Shown here: positions 16,550 through 24,085 of the stretch, in pieces
Position numbering within the stretch: the first letter of the stretch is position 1
Layout of the letters: every line of letters starts with the position of its first letter
NCBI GenBank assembly: GCA_910587665.1
Contig: CAJUMZ010000029.1
Coordinates: forward strand, 1-34,200
Length of the DNA: 34,200 bases
Source: an uncultured Muribaculum sp.
GTDB lineage: Bacteria > Bacteroidota > Bacteroidia > Bacteroidales > Muribaculaceae
Direction of reading: 5' to 3'
The notes under the pieces: generated by a model
What the model was told of the DNA's origin: nothing
What the model saw: only the letters and a program-made list of their open reading frames with translations
The model's database searches: none
Position numbers and translations under genes: made by a program

Positions 16550-16579
16550 AATCCTTAGTATCTCTCGGCAAGAGAGCAT
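16550..16579 (-). repeat. right arm of 30-bp inverted repeat, part of a larger palindrome
   Basis: This is the exact reverse complement of 16023-16052. With its outer flank it also forms a local dyad: CTTAGTAT plus CTCTC (16554-16566) against GAGAG and ATACTAAG (16572-16585) with a single bulged C. The left arm lacks the matching outer flank. Confidence 0.9.
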
Positions 16580-16594
16580 ACTAAGAAATAGTCA

Positions 16595-16608
16595 GAACTG
16601 GATAGTTC
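16595..16608 (+). promoter_or_regulatory. leader hairpin upstream of the NusG-like gene
   Basis: GAACT (16595-16599) pairs with AGTTC (16604-16608) around GGAT within the predicted untranslated leader. UpxY-type antiterminators act through the 5' leader of their own operon, so a small leader hairpin here could be part of the recruitment site. Function is inferred. Confidence 0.35.
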
Positions 16609-16703
16609 GGTTTTCGGAAGTTTGGCAAGCGAATTATGCGGATGTAGTTGAAAAACAGACGTTAAGCTCTTGCCGGGCTATGTAAGAGAACACCCTGAAA
16701 CTT

Positions 16704-17711
16704 ATGATTGATTCAGATTTCGGCAATGAGCTGATACACTGGTATGTGTTGAATCATATAGCTACTTCTCCCTGTCGGGATATTGCGTGGCGTACGGTCG
16801 AACGGTTTAACCACTCTGAAGGTGTGGAGTTGGATTTGTTTGCCCCTTCTTATGTCGTCAGGGAAGAGAAGGATGGGGTAGTGACGATGAGAAATGTGTC
16901 ACTTACGTTTCACTATGTATTTGTCAGAGGCAGGTTAAGCGATATAAAGCGGCTGTGCGGCATGGAAAATGGATTTTCTTTCCTTTTAAACCGTGGCGGA
17001 GCTGAACGTTATGCTATGATTGATGACGCTTCGATGCGCTGCTTTCAGATTATCGCAAAAGCATATGAAAATCGTCTACCATACTATTCTTTACAGGATA
17101 TCGATCTTGAATCGGGCGATCTTGTAGAGGTGGTAAACGGTGATTTTCCGGGACTTGTCGGTACATATATTCCGCGACCTAAAAGTAAATCGGGAAATAT
17201 CGTGCTTCGTGTTGACCAGAATCTCGGCACTGTTGCCTACGATATAAAGGTGTCAGATGTGAGGGTTATTGAATTTGCGCGCGATTCAAAGCGCGCCTAT
17301 GACCAGATTGATGCCTTTGTCCCGCGACTGCTCAAGGCTTTAAGGGCGCAGCACGACGGAGACCGCATGTCCGGGGCACTTGTGGCGCAGCTATCTGTAT
17401 TTTGCCGGCGTTTCGAAGTCGTACGGCTTGGTAACCAAAAACTTGAGGCAAAGCTGTATGCGTTGCTGAGTGTGGCAAACTCGATACTTGGCAATATCGA
17501 AGAGTCCTGCCGATTCCGCGATCTCTATGAGCGTCGTAAAACTGCCGTAACAAATCCGGCTACAATCGCTTTGATCTCGTTGCTGTTTGGCGTAAACGAT
17601 CGCGACCGACTTGCGCTTTCACTCGGTGCATCCCTTCTGGCTACTGCCGATACCGGCTCAAAGGCGCAGCAGGCGCTCTCCGCCGAATACAGCTACTACG
17701 GATTAGCATGA
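16704..17711 (+). CDS. NusG-family (UpxY-like) transcription antiterminator with helical C-terminal extension
   Basis: Residues 11-118 resemble a NusG N-terminal domain: it starts HWYVLN (12-17), then ELDLFAPSYVVRE and FHYVFVRG (69-76). Residues 134-190 fit a KOW domain (DLESGDLVEVVNGDFPGLVGTYI region). UpxY proteins of Bacteroides are NusG paralogues encoded first in capsule operons, and they let RNA polymerase read through the long operon. The position, after an invertible promoter and before sugar genes, fits this. UpxY proteins are usually near 170-190 residues; this one has 335, and the extra part (about 195-335) is mostly helical with no recognised family. The stop overlaps the next start by ATGA. 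Confidence 0.78.
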   Translation: MIDSDFGNELIHWYVLNHIATSPCRDIAWRTVERFNHSEGVELDLFAPSYVVREEKDGVVTMRNVSLTFHYVFVRGRLSDIKRLCGMENGFSFLLNRGGAERYAMIDDASMRCFQIIAKAYENRLPYYSLQDIDLESGDLVEVVNGDFPGLVGTYIPRPKSKSGNIVLRVDQNLGTVAYDIKVSDVRVIEFARDSKRAYDQIDAFVPRLLKALRAQHDGDRMSGALVAQLSVFCRRFEVVRLGNQKLEAKLYALLSVANSILGNIEESCRFRDLYERRKTAVTNPATIALISLLFGVNDRDRLALSLGASLLATADTGSKAQQALSAEYSYYGLA

Positions 17712-18007
17712 TTGACATATCAAAGATTGACTTCTCTGACACAACTGCCGTCAGAGACTCCGCTACGCGTCTTTTCATCGAGGCAAACGAAATGCGACTC
17801 TTCATCGACGAGGATCATCCGACGCCTCGGCATCTTGCCATGCGTCGCATAGCCCGGCAATGGGTGACACGTGCAGCCGATGCAATCTCCCGCATGACCC
17901 CCGTCGACGCCCGCTCAGTCACCGACCTCTACGGACTCATCCACCGCATTGCCTACGGCATCCCTCCATTGACATCCAACCAACCTAATATTAACATATT
18001 GCTATGA
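17708..18007 (+). CDS. small helical protein coupled to the NusG-like gene, unknown function
   Basis: This 99-residue protein starts in a 4-nt ATGA overlap with the NusG-like gene and ends in another ATGA overlap with the next gene, so all three are very likely translated together. The sequence is rich in Arg and predicted helical (RHLAMRRIARQWVTRAADAISRM), without signal peptide or membrane segment. Its place matches that of upxZ in Bacteroides capsule loci, whose product inhibits the antiterminators of other loci. I see no sequence resemblance that would justify the name, and UpxZ is longer. It could be a regulator or partner of the upstream protein. Confidence 0.72.
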   Translation: MIDISKIDFSDTTAVRDSATRLFIEANEMRLFIDEDHPTPRHLAMRRIARQWVTRAADAISRMTPVDARSVTDLYGLIHRIAYGIPPLTSNQPNINILL

Positions 18008-19407
18008 CACAAGAACAAGAAAAACAGCTGCTTCAGGCTATTTATGACAGATTGTTTGACGCAATCACTTATCAGCCGGCAGGGGGTGTAAACCCGTTTA
18101 CAGAGTCAGAAACCTTCGTGCATTTTTCAAAGAATGCGGCATTGAATCCGTCGGAGTATTCCGACCCGGTGACCCCCTCCAACCCCGGTGGCAACATGAG
18201 GTCGTCGGAGGCATTTTCCCGCATGGTCGACTATGTCTCGCCGATGGAGATCGAATGGAATCCCACGGGCTCGTCGCTATCATCGACTTTCAAGCTTATC
18301 GTCGACAGTGCAAACGCCAATGTAGAGGGAGACCCCAAGCAAAAAGAGATATATGACAAGGCCTATAACTATCTTCATCCCGAGACGACGACGGTCAACC
18401 CGTTTACCGGGGAGTCAGTTACAGAGCGCACCGACTCAGCCGACTATGTGGCCTATGAGGAAAACATGGAGGCGTATGTAGGCGCGATCACCACCTACCG
18501 CCTGTCGTATAACGTCTACCTCGACGCTCTTGAGGATCCCGACCCGGATGTAAGGAAGAAAGCCGACCGTGACTGGCAGGCAAAGGCACCGATGCTTGAA
18601 AACGCGATAAAGTCAGCCTTCCGCAAGCTCCGGGCAGGAAACGCGAAGTATGTTGAGCAGGCGTTACTTATCCTTGCCACGACGATCAACGACGGCATAC
18701 GCAGGGCCATCGTGATGGCGCAGGAGGGCGTTGCCGACGACAGGGCTTTCTCGTCATCTATGGGCATCCCTGACAAATGGTTCCTGTCTTACCCCATACC
18801 CGGCAACTGGGCTGACGGTAGCCTGGAATCGTTCACGGGTCTGCAGATCTCCGGCAGCCAGACCGATATCCGCAACAAGTCGACGGAACATAATTTCAGC
18901 ATGGACACCTCGCTTAACTACGGACTGTGGAAAGTAAAGGCAAATGCCGGGGGCAAATATGAGCACCGAAGCAGCTCGACAGCAAAGGACAGCGTTGAGG
19001 TATCCGCCAAGATATGCAAGGTCAATGTCATGCGGCCATGGTTTACCGACTCCCTCTTCCGCCTTGCAAACTGGACCACCGACCTATGCGGCGCGGGAGG
19101 AATCTCCAACGGCAAGATTGACTCCACCAACCGCGACACCCTTCTGCCGATGTACCCGGTGGCATTCGTTGTAGCTAAGGACATAAGCATAAAGGCCGAC
19201 TTCTCCAAGGAGGATCTCGACATCATTGAGGAGTCCTACAAGGCAGGCGTCTCGGTGGGCTGGGGCCCGTTTGCAATAGGCGGCTCCTACGGCTACGGCA
19301 ACACGGAGGACACGTTCCACTCGGAGTTTCAGAACGGCGAGCTGAAAGTGCCCGGCATGCAGATCATCGCCTGGATAAGCCGCGTCGTGCCCCTCTGCAC
19401 CAAGTAA
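18004..19407 (+). CDS. 467-residue protein of unknown function in the NusG-like operon
   Basis: I do not recognise a named family. There is no signal peptide and no obvious membrane helix, so a cytoplasmic location is likely unless it is exported by a special route. The N-terminal two thirds (about 1-260) look mainly helical and acidic (for example RKKADRDWQAKAPMLENAIK). The C-terminal third is Gly/Ser-rich and probably beta-strand: NFSMDTSLNYGLWKVKANAG, NVMRPWFTDSLFRLANW, LPMYPVAFVVAKDISIKAD, SVGWGPFAIGGSYGYG and the ending PGMQIIAWISRVVP. The last blocks remind me of uncharacterised proteins seen in varied bacteria and fungi, but I cannot confirm this. It starts in an ATGA overlap with the 99-residue gene, tying it to the antiterminator rather than to sugar synthesis. 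Confidence 0.85.
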   Translation: MTQEQEKQLLQAIYDRLFDAITYQPAGGVNPFTESETFVHFSKNAALNPSEYSDPVTPSNPGGNMRSSEAFSRMVDYVSPMEIEWNPTGSSLSSTFKLIVDSANANVEGDPKQKEIYDKAYNYLHPETTTVNPFTGESVTERTDSADYVAYEENMEAYVGAITTYRLSYNVYLDALEDPDPDVRKKADRDWQAKAPMLENAIKSAFRKLRAGNAKYVEQALLILATTINDGIRRAIVMAQEGVADDRAFSSSMGIPDKWFLSYPIPGNWADGSLESFTGLQISGSQTDIRNKSTEHNFSMDTSLNYGLWKVKANAGGKYEHRSSSTAKDSVEVSAKICKVNVMRPWFTDSLFRLANWTTDLCGAGGISNGKIDSTNRDTLLPMYPVAFVVAKDISIKADFSKEDLDIIEESYKAGVSVGWGPFAIGGSYGYGNTEDTFHSEFQNGELKVPGMQIIAWISRVVPLCTK

Positions 19408-19494
19408 CCCCTCTCCTCTCTCCTCAAATGCTGAATAATCAAAATATGTGTAGGTTTAAGTAATAATATAATAAATATTGGTTTCAACTTACTT

Positions 19495-20811
19495 ATGGGT
19501 CAATATAATATAGCCGTAGCCGGTACGGGTTACGTGGGAATGAGTATCGCTACATTGCTGGCACAACACAATCATGTGACGGCGGTCGATGTGATTCCCG
19601 AAAAAGTAGAGAAAATCAACAGGCGTATTTCGCCGATTCAAGATGAGTATATTGAAAAATATCTCGCGGAGAAAGATCTTGATCTTGTTGCCACGCTTGA
19701 CGGGGTAGAGGCATACCGAGATGCGGATTTTGTAGTAATTGCCGCGCCTACTAATTATGACCCAGTTAAGAATTATTTTGACACCCATTGCATCGAAGAT
19801 GTCATTGATCTCGTGTTGAGTGTAAATCCCAATGCCGTGATGGTGATAAAATCCACTATCCCGGTGGGATATTGTAGAAATCTTTATGTGAAATATGCGG
19901 CAAAGGGTGTGAAGAAGTTCAACCTGCTTTTCTTCCCGGAATTTCTGCGTGAGAGCAAGGCTCTTTACGACAATCTGTATCCCTCACGCATAATAGCTGG
20001 TATTCCAAAAATCATCAATGAATCACGTTTCGCGGAAGAAAACGAGGCCATATTAAAGATTGCCGATGTCGAAATGCTTGACTGCGCGGCACGTACCTTT
20101 GCCGGGCTTCTTCAGCAAGGCGCACTGAAGGAGGATATTCCGACCCTCTACATGGGCATGAAGGAGGCGGAGGCCGTCAAGCTGTTTGCCAACACCTACC
20201 TCGCCTTGCGTGTGAGCTACTTCAACGAGCTTGACACCTATGCCGAGGTAAAGGGGCTTGACTCTCGGGCGATAATTGAGGGCGTGGGGCTTGACCCGCG
20301 AATCGGCACCCATTATAATAACCCGTCATTCGGCTACGGAGGCTACTGCCTCCCCAAAGACACCAAGCAGCTGCTCGCCAACTATGCCGACGTGCCGCAA
20401 AACATGATGTCGGCAATCGTTGAGAGCAACCGCACCCGCAAGGACTTCATTGCCGACCAGGTACTCAAAATGGCAGGATGGTACGACTACTCTCAGCAGA
20501 ACACCTTCGCTTCCACACACGAAGAAAGCTGTGTGATAGGAGTCTACCGCCTGACCATGAAATCCAACTCCGACAACTTCCGACAGTCCTCAATACAGGG
20601 CGTGATGAAGCGCATAAAGGCAAAAGGCGCGCAGGTCATAATCTACGAACCTACGCTCGAAGACGGCACCACCTTCTTCGGCTCCCGCGTCGTCAACAAC
20701 CTTGCTGAGTTCAAACGCCTCTCCCGCGCCATAATCGCAAACAGAATGTCGACAGAACTCAACGACGTCACCGAAAAAGTCTACACCCGTGACCTCTTTG
20801 CAAGAGATTGA
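19495..20811 (+). CDS. ugd: nucleotide-sugar dehydrogenase, probably UDP-glucose 6-dehydrogenase
   Basis: Ugd oxidises UDP-glucose twice to UDP-glucuronate with NAD. The 438-residue protein has the Rossmann motif AGTGYVGMS (9-17), KSTIPVGYC, FFPEFLRESKA and AEAVKLFANTYLALRVSYFNELD. The catalytic cysteine lies in FGYGGYCLPKDT (Cys285). The C-terminal UDP-binding domain follows (VIGVYRLTMKSNSDNFRQSS). UDP-glucose is the likeliest substrate, but UDP-N-acetyl sugars cannot be excluded. It is the first sugar gene of the polysaccharide operon, 87 bp after the unknown 467-residue gene, without a clear promoter in that gap, so read-through from the antiterminator operon is likely. It implies that a uronic acid is part of the glycan or of its precursors. 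Confidence 0.9.
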   Translation: MGQYNIAVAGTGYVGMSIATLLAQHNHVTAVDVIPEKVEKINRRISPIQDEYIEKYLAEKDLDLVATLDGVEAYRDADFVVIAAPTNYDPVKNYFDTHCIEDVIDLVLSVNPNAVMVIKSTIPVGYCRNLYVKYAAKGVKKFNLLFFPEFLRESKALYDNLYPSRIIAGIPKIINESRFAEENEAILKIADVEMLDCAARTFAGLLQQGALKEDIPTLYMGMKEAEAVKLFANTYLALRVSYFNELDTYAEVKGLDSRAIIEGVGLDPRIGTHYNNPSFGYGGYCLPKDTKQLLANYADVPQNMMSAIVESNRTRKDFIADQVLKMAGWYDYSQQNTFASTHEESCVIGVYRLTMKSNSDNFRQSSIQGVMKRIKAKGAQVIIYEPTLEDGTTFFGSRVVNNLAEFKRLSRAIIANRMSTELNDVTEKVYTRDLFARD

Positions 20812-20837
20812 TCAAGAAATAAAGAAAAATACCTTAT

Positions 20838-21638
20838 ATGAAAGTAGTATTGCTTGCGGGCGGGTTCGGCTCGCGGATATCGGAGGAGTCGCAGTTTAAA
20901 CCGAAGCCGATGATAGAGATTGGGGGTATGCCGATACTGTGGCACATCATGAAGGAGTATGCCCATTACGGTCACCGCGAGTTCATCATCTGCGCCGGTT
21001 ACCGTCAGGAATATATCAAGGAGTGGTTTGCCAACTATTTCCTTCACAATTCGGATGTAACGTTCGACTACCGTGACAACAAAAACGATATGACTGTGCA
21101 TTGCAGCAACTGCGAGCCGTGGAAGGTGACCGTTGTCGACACCGGCTACAACACCATGACCGGCGGTCGTATCAAACGCATACAGAAATATGTCGGGGAT
21201 GAGCCGTTTTTCATGACCTACGGTGACGGTGTGTGTGATGTCGACATCAACAAGCTGCTTGAATTCCATAAGTCGCATGGAAAGATTGCCACACTCACCG
21301 CAGTCAAGCTTGCCCAAGACAAGGGCATTTTGAACATTGGCGGGGACTATGCCGTGAAATCGTTCCGAGAGAAGAACATAGGCGACGGCGCGCCCATCAA
21401 CGCCGGCTACATGGTGCTTGAGCCAGAAATTTTCGACTATATCGACAGTGATGACTGCGTGTTTGAGCGCGGTCCGCTTGAAAAATTGGTCGAGAAAGGA
21501 GAGTTGATGTCATACATACATAAAGGATTTTGGCAGTGCATGGACAATGTGCGCGAGAAGGTGATGCTTGAGAAACTGCTTGCCGCCAATGCCGCCCCAT
21601 GGAAAAAATGGGAACGTGAAGTACCCAAAGAATATTGA
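20838..21638 (+). CDS. rfbF: glucose-1-phosphate cytidylyltransferase
   Basis: RfbF makes CDP-glucose from CTP and glucose-1-phosphate, the entry step to CDP-3,6-dideoxyhexoses. The 266-residue protein starts with the nucleotidyltransferase signature LLAGGFGSRI (5-14), continues with KPKPMIEIGG (21-30) and PILWHIMKEYAHYGHREFIICAGYR, and has TYGDGVCDVD, the metal-binding region. This set, with the short length, is typical of CDP-glucose rather than UDP- or dTDP-glucose pyrophosphorylases. It lies 26 bp after ugd and is followed by rfbH and rfbG. Confidence 0.95.
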   Translation: MKVVLLAGGFGSRISEESQFKPKPMIEIGGMPILWHIMKEYAHYGHREFIICAGYRQEYIKEWFANYFLHNSDVTFDYRDNKNDMTVHCSNCEPWKVTVVDTGYNTMTGGRIKRIQKYVGDEPFFMTYGDGVCDVDINKLLEFHKSHGKIATLTAVKLAQDKGILNIGGDYAVKSFREKNIGDGAPINAGYMVLEPEIFDYIDSDDCVFERGPLEKLVEKGELMSYIHKGFWQCMDNVREKVMLEKLLAANAAPWKKWEREVPKEY

Positions 21639-21658
21639 ATTTAAACAAATGACAAAAT

Positions 21659-23002
21659 ATGAGCAAACAGGAAGAACTTAAGAAGCAGATACTTGAGCTT
21701 ACAAGGGAATATTATAAGGAGACCCACGGACAGAAGAGAGAGTTCACCCCCGGTGGGACTTTTGTAAACTATGGCGGCAGATACTTCGATGATGCCGAGA
21801 TGGTCAATCTCGTTGACTCGTCGCTTGACTTTTGGCTTACGGCGGGTCCGTGGGCGCATAAATTTGAGAAGGAGTTTGCAAAGTGGCTTGGTGTGCGGTA
21901 TTGCTCGTTGACTAATTCTGGCTCCTCTGCCAATCTGCTTGCATTTTCTGCTCTGACTTCCCCGCAGCTTGGCGACCGTCAGATCAAGCGCGGTGACGAG
22001 GTTATTACTGTTGCCTGCGGCTTCCCGACTACCGTGACGCCTTGCATCCAGTATGGTGCCGTTCCCGTGTTTGTCGATGTGACTGTGCCTGAATACAATA
22101 TCGATGTCACCAAGCTCGAGGAGGCACTCTCGCCCAAGACAAAGGCGGTGATGATAGCCCACTCTCTGGGTAATCCATTTGACCTCAAGGCGGTAAAGGA
22201 GTTCTGTGACCGGCATAACCTGTGGCTTGTGGAGGACAACTGCGACGCACTCGGATCAACCTACGAGATTGCGGGTGAGATACGCAAGACCGGCACAATC
22301 GGCGACCTCGGCACAAGTTCGTTCTATCCGCCACACCACATGACCATGGGCGAGGGCGGTGCTGTGTACACAAATAACCCGCTGCTCCACAAGATTGTCA
22401 ACTCGTTCCGCGACTGGGGTCGCGACTGCTGGTGCATGGGCGGTGTGGACAACACCTGCGGATGCCGCTTCACCAAGCAGTTTGGTCAGCTTCCCGTGGG
22501 CTACGACCACAAATACGTATATTCACATTTCGGATACAACCTGAAAGTTACCGACATGCAGGCTGCAATCGGATGTGCGCAGCTCGAGAAACTCGATGAC
22601 ATAGTGGCACACCGCCGCCATAACTTCAAGGTGCTTCGCGAGGGACTCGAGGGCACACCGTGGCTCATCCTTCCGGAGTCTCAGAAGCATAGCGACCCAT
22701 CATGGTTCGGGTTCCTGATATCGGTAGAGCCTGATGCACCCTTTACACGCAACGACCTGTCGAAATATCTTGAATCCAAGAAGATACAGACCCGCAACCT
22801 CTTTGCGGGCAATCTGCTGAAGCATCCGACATTCGACCAAATGCGTGAGTCAGGAAGCGGCTACCGTGTCGTGGGAGACCTGAGCGGAACCGACTTCATC
22901 ATGAACAATACGCTTTGGATAGGCGTGTATCCCGGCATGACCGACGAGATGCTCAGGTACATGGTTGACACGATCAAAGAGTTTGTGGCTCAATACAAAT
23001 AG
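21659..23002 (+). CDS. rfbH: CDP-4-keto-6-deoxyglucose 3-dehydrase (E1), PMP- and iron-sulfur-dependent
   Basis: RfbH removes the C3 hydroxyl of CDP-4-keto-6-deoxyglucose using pyridoxamine phosphate and a [2Fe-2S] cluster, with an E3 reductase as electron donor. In 447 residues it shows the E1 hallmark that the PLP-binding Lys of aminotransferases is His: SFYPPHHMTMGEGGA, His226. The cluster cysteines are Cys195 (EDNCDALG), Cys257, Cys259 and Cys267, keeping the C-x1-C-x7-C spacing known for Yersinia E1. It lies between rfbF and rfbG. No E3-type ferredoxin reductase (ascD/rfbI) gene is seen in the window, so the electron donor must be encoded elsewhere. Confidence 0.96.
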   Translation: MSKQEELKKQILELTREYYKETHGQKREFTPGGTFVNYGGRYFDDAEMVNLVDSSLDFWLTAGPWAHKFEKEFAKWLGVRYCSLTNSGSSANLLAFSALTSPQLGDRQIKRGDEVITVACGFPTTVTPCIQYGAVPVFVDVTVPEYNIDVTKLEEALSPKTKAVMIAHSLGNPFDLKAVKEFCDRHNLWLVEDNCDALGSTYEIAGEIRKTGTIGDLGTSSFYPPHHMTMGEGGAVYTNNPLLHKIVNSFRDWGRDCWCMGGVDNTCGCRFTKQFGQLPVGYDHKYVYSHFGYNLKVTDMQAAIGCAQLEKLDDIVAHRRHNFKVLREGLEGTPWLILPESQKHSDPSWFGFLISVEPDAPFTRNDLSKYLESKKIQTRNLFAGNLLKHPTFDQMRESGSGYRVVGDLSGTDFIMNNTLWIGVYPGMTDEMLRYMVDTIKEFVAQYK

Positions 23003-23005
23003 ACT

Positions 23006-24085
23006 ATGGGAATTGACATATTTGACGGTTTCTTCCGCGGCAAAAGGGTGCTTGTGACCGGTCACACCGGCTTCAAGGGCTCATGGCTCTCAATCTGGCT
23101 TCATGAGCTTGGCGCGGAGGTGGTTGGAGTAGGGCTTGACCCCGCCACTGAGCGTGACAACTTCGTGCTTTCCGGCATCGGGAACAAAATCAAGGCCGAT
23201 ATCCGCGCCGACATCCGTGACGGCGAGAAGATGAAGGAAATCTTTAAGGAGTATCAGCCGGAGATTGTGTTTCACCTTGCAGCACAGCCGCTTGTCAGAT
23301 TAAGCTACGACATACCGGTGGAGACATACCAAACCAACGTGATGGGGACAATCAACGTCATGGAGGCTATCCGAGAGACCGACAGCGTCAAGGTCGGGGT
23401 TATGATAACTACCGACAAGTGCTACGAAAACAAGGAACAGATATGGGGCTACCGTGAGAATGAGCCAATGGGCGGCTATGACCCTTATTCATCTTCGAAG
23501 GGAGCGGCAGAAATTGCAATCGCCTCATGGCGCCGCAGCTTCTTCAACCCGGATAAATATGCCGGGCACGGAAAGGCAATCGCCAGTGTGCGCGCCGGCA
23601 ATGTGATCGGAGGCGGAGACTGGGCGCTTGACCGCATAATTCCCGACTGCATCCGTGCCCTTGAGGCAGGAAAGCCGATTGATATCCGCAGCCCCAAGGC
23701 AATCCGCCCGTGGCAGCACGTGCTTGAGCCGTTGTCGGGGTATATGCTGCTCGCAAGGAAGATGTGGGAGTCGCCCACGGAATATTGCGAGGGCTGGAAC
23801 TTCGGGCCACGTGCCGAGTCTATCTCCACCGTATGGGAGGTTGCCTCACGTGTCGTAGAAAACTACGGTAGCGGCTCACTGCGTGACCTTTCCGATCCCA
23901 ATGCCCTCCACGAGGCAAGGCTTCTCATGCTCGACATAAGCAAGGCAAAGTTCCGCCTCGGCTGGGAACCGCGCATGGACATCGACCGGACCGTGGCCCT
24001 CACCGTCGACTGGTACCGCCGCTACGCCTCAGAGCCTGTCTACGACCTCTGCATATCGCAAATCCGGGAATATATAGCAAAATGA
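23006..24085 (+). CDS. rfbG: CDP-glucose 4,6-dehydratase
   Basis: RfbG converts CDP-glucose to CDP-4-keto-6-deoxyglucose, the substrate of RfbH. The 359-residue SDR has GHTGFKGSWL (19-28) for NAD binding and HLAAQPLVRLSYDIPVETY, a stretch characteristic of CDP-glucose dehydratases. The catalytic MITTDKCYENKE (133-144) comes before the YSSSKG catalytic Tyr161/Lys165. It begins 3 bp after rfbH and overlaps the next SDR gene by ATGA, so the pathway genes are tightly coupled. Gene order here is F-H-G rather than the Salmonella order F-G-H. Confidence 0.96.
   Translation: MGIDIFDGFFRGKRVLVTGHTGFKGSWLSIWLHELGAEVVGVGLDPATERDNFVLSGIGNKIKADIRADIRDGEKMKEIFKEYQPEIVFHLAAQPLVRLSYDIPVETYQTNVMGTINVMEAIRETDSVKVGVMITTDKCYENKEQIWGYRENEPMGGYDPYSSSKGAAEIAIASWRRSFFNPDKYAGHGKAIASVRAGNVIGGGDWALDRIIPDCIRALEAGKPIDIRSPKAIRPWQHVLEPLSGYMLLARKMWESPTEYCEGWNFGPRAESISTVWEVASRVVENYGSGSLRDLSDPNALHEARLLMLDISKAKFRLGWEPRMDIDRTVALTVDWYRRYASEPVYDLCISQIREYIAK

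Larger units (their letters stand above)
16023..16579. other. putative invertible promoter segment bounded by a perfect 30-bp inverted repeat
   Basis: Bases 16023-16052 are the exact reverse complement of 16550-16579; the next bases outside and inside do not match, so the repeat is 30 bp. The 497 bp between carry no convincing gene. They contain several hairpins (16187-16206, 16221-16233, 16248-16276, 16363-16384) and, just inside the right arm, a rightward -7 box. Each arm has its own small dyad (CTCTC, TTGCC, GAGAG), as recombinase sites often do. The arrangement matches the known design of Bacteroides capsule promoters, which a site-specific recombinase inverts. No recombinase gene is in the window. 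This segment fills most of the 745-bp gap between the antiporter and the NusG-like gene. Confidence 0.75.

Noticed and set aside
16023..16579. Insertion sequence or MITE with 30-bp terminal repeats
   Set aside because: The flanks (left ...TTTTTGTC, right ACTAAG...) show no target-site duplication and there is no transposase. The promoter placed next to the right arm and the NusG-like gene fit an invertible segment better. A MITE origin cannot be fully excluded.
17708..18007. Naming the 99-residue gene upxZ
   Set aside because: Only the position fits. The protein is shorter than UpxZ and I see no shared motif.
19408..19494. Separate promoter for ugd and the sugar genes
   Set aside because: No TAnnTTTG element is visible in the 87-bp gap; only AT-rich sequence and a pyrimidine-rich stretch. 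Read-through from the antiterminator operon is more plausible.
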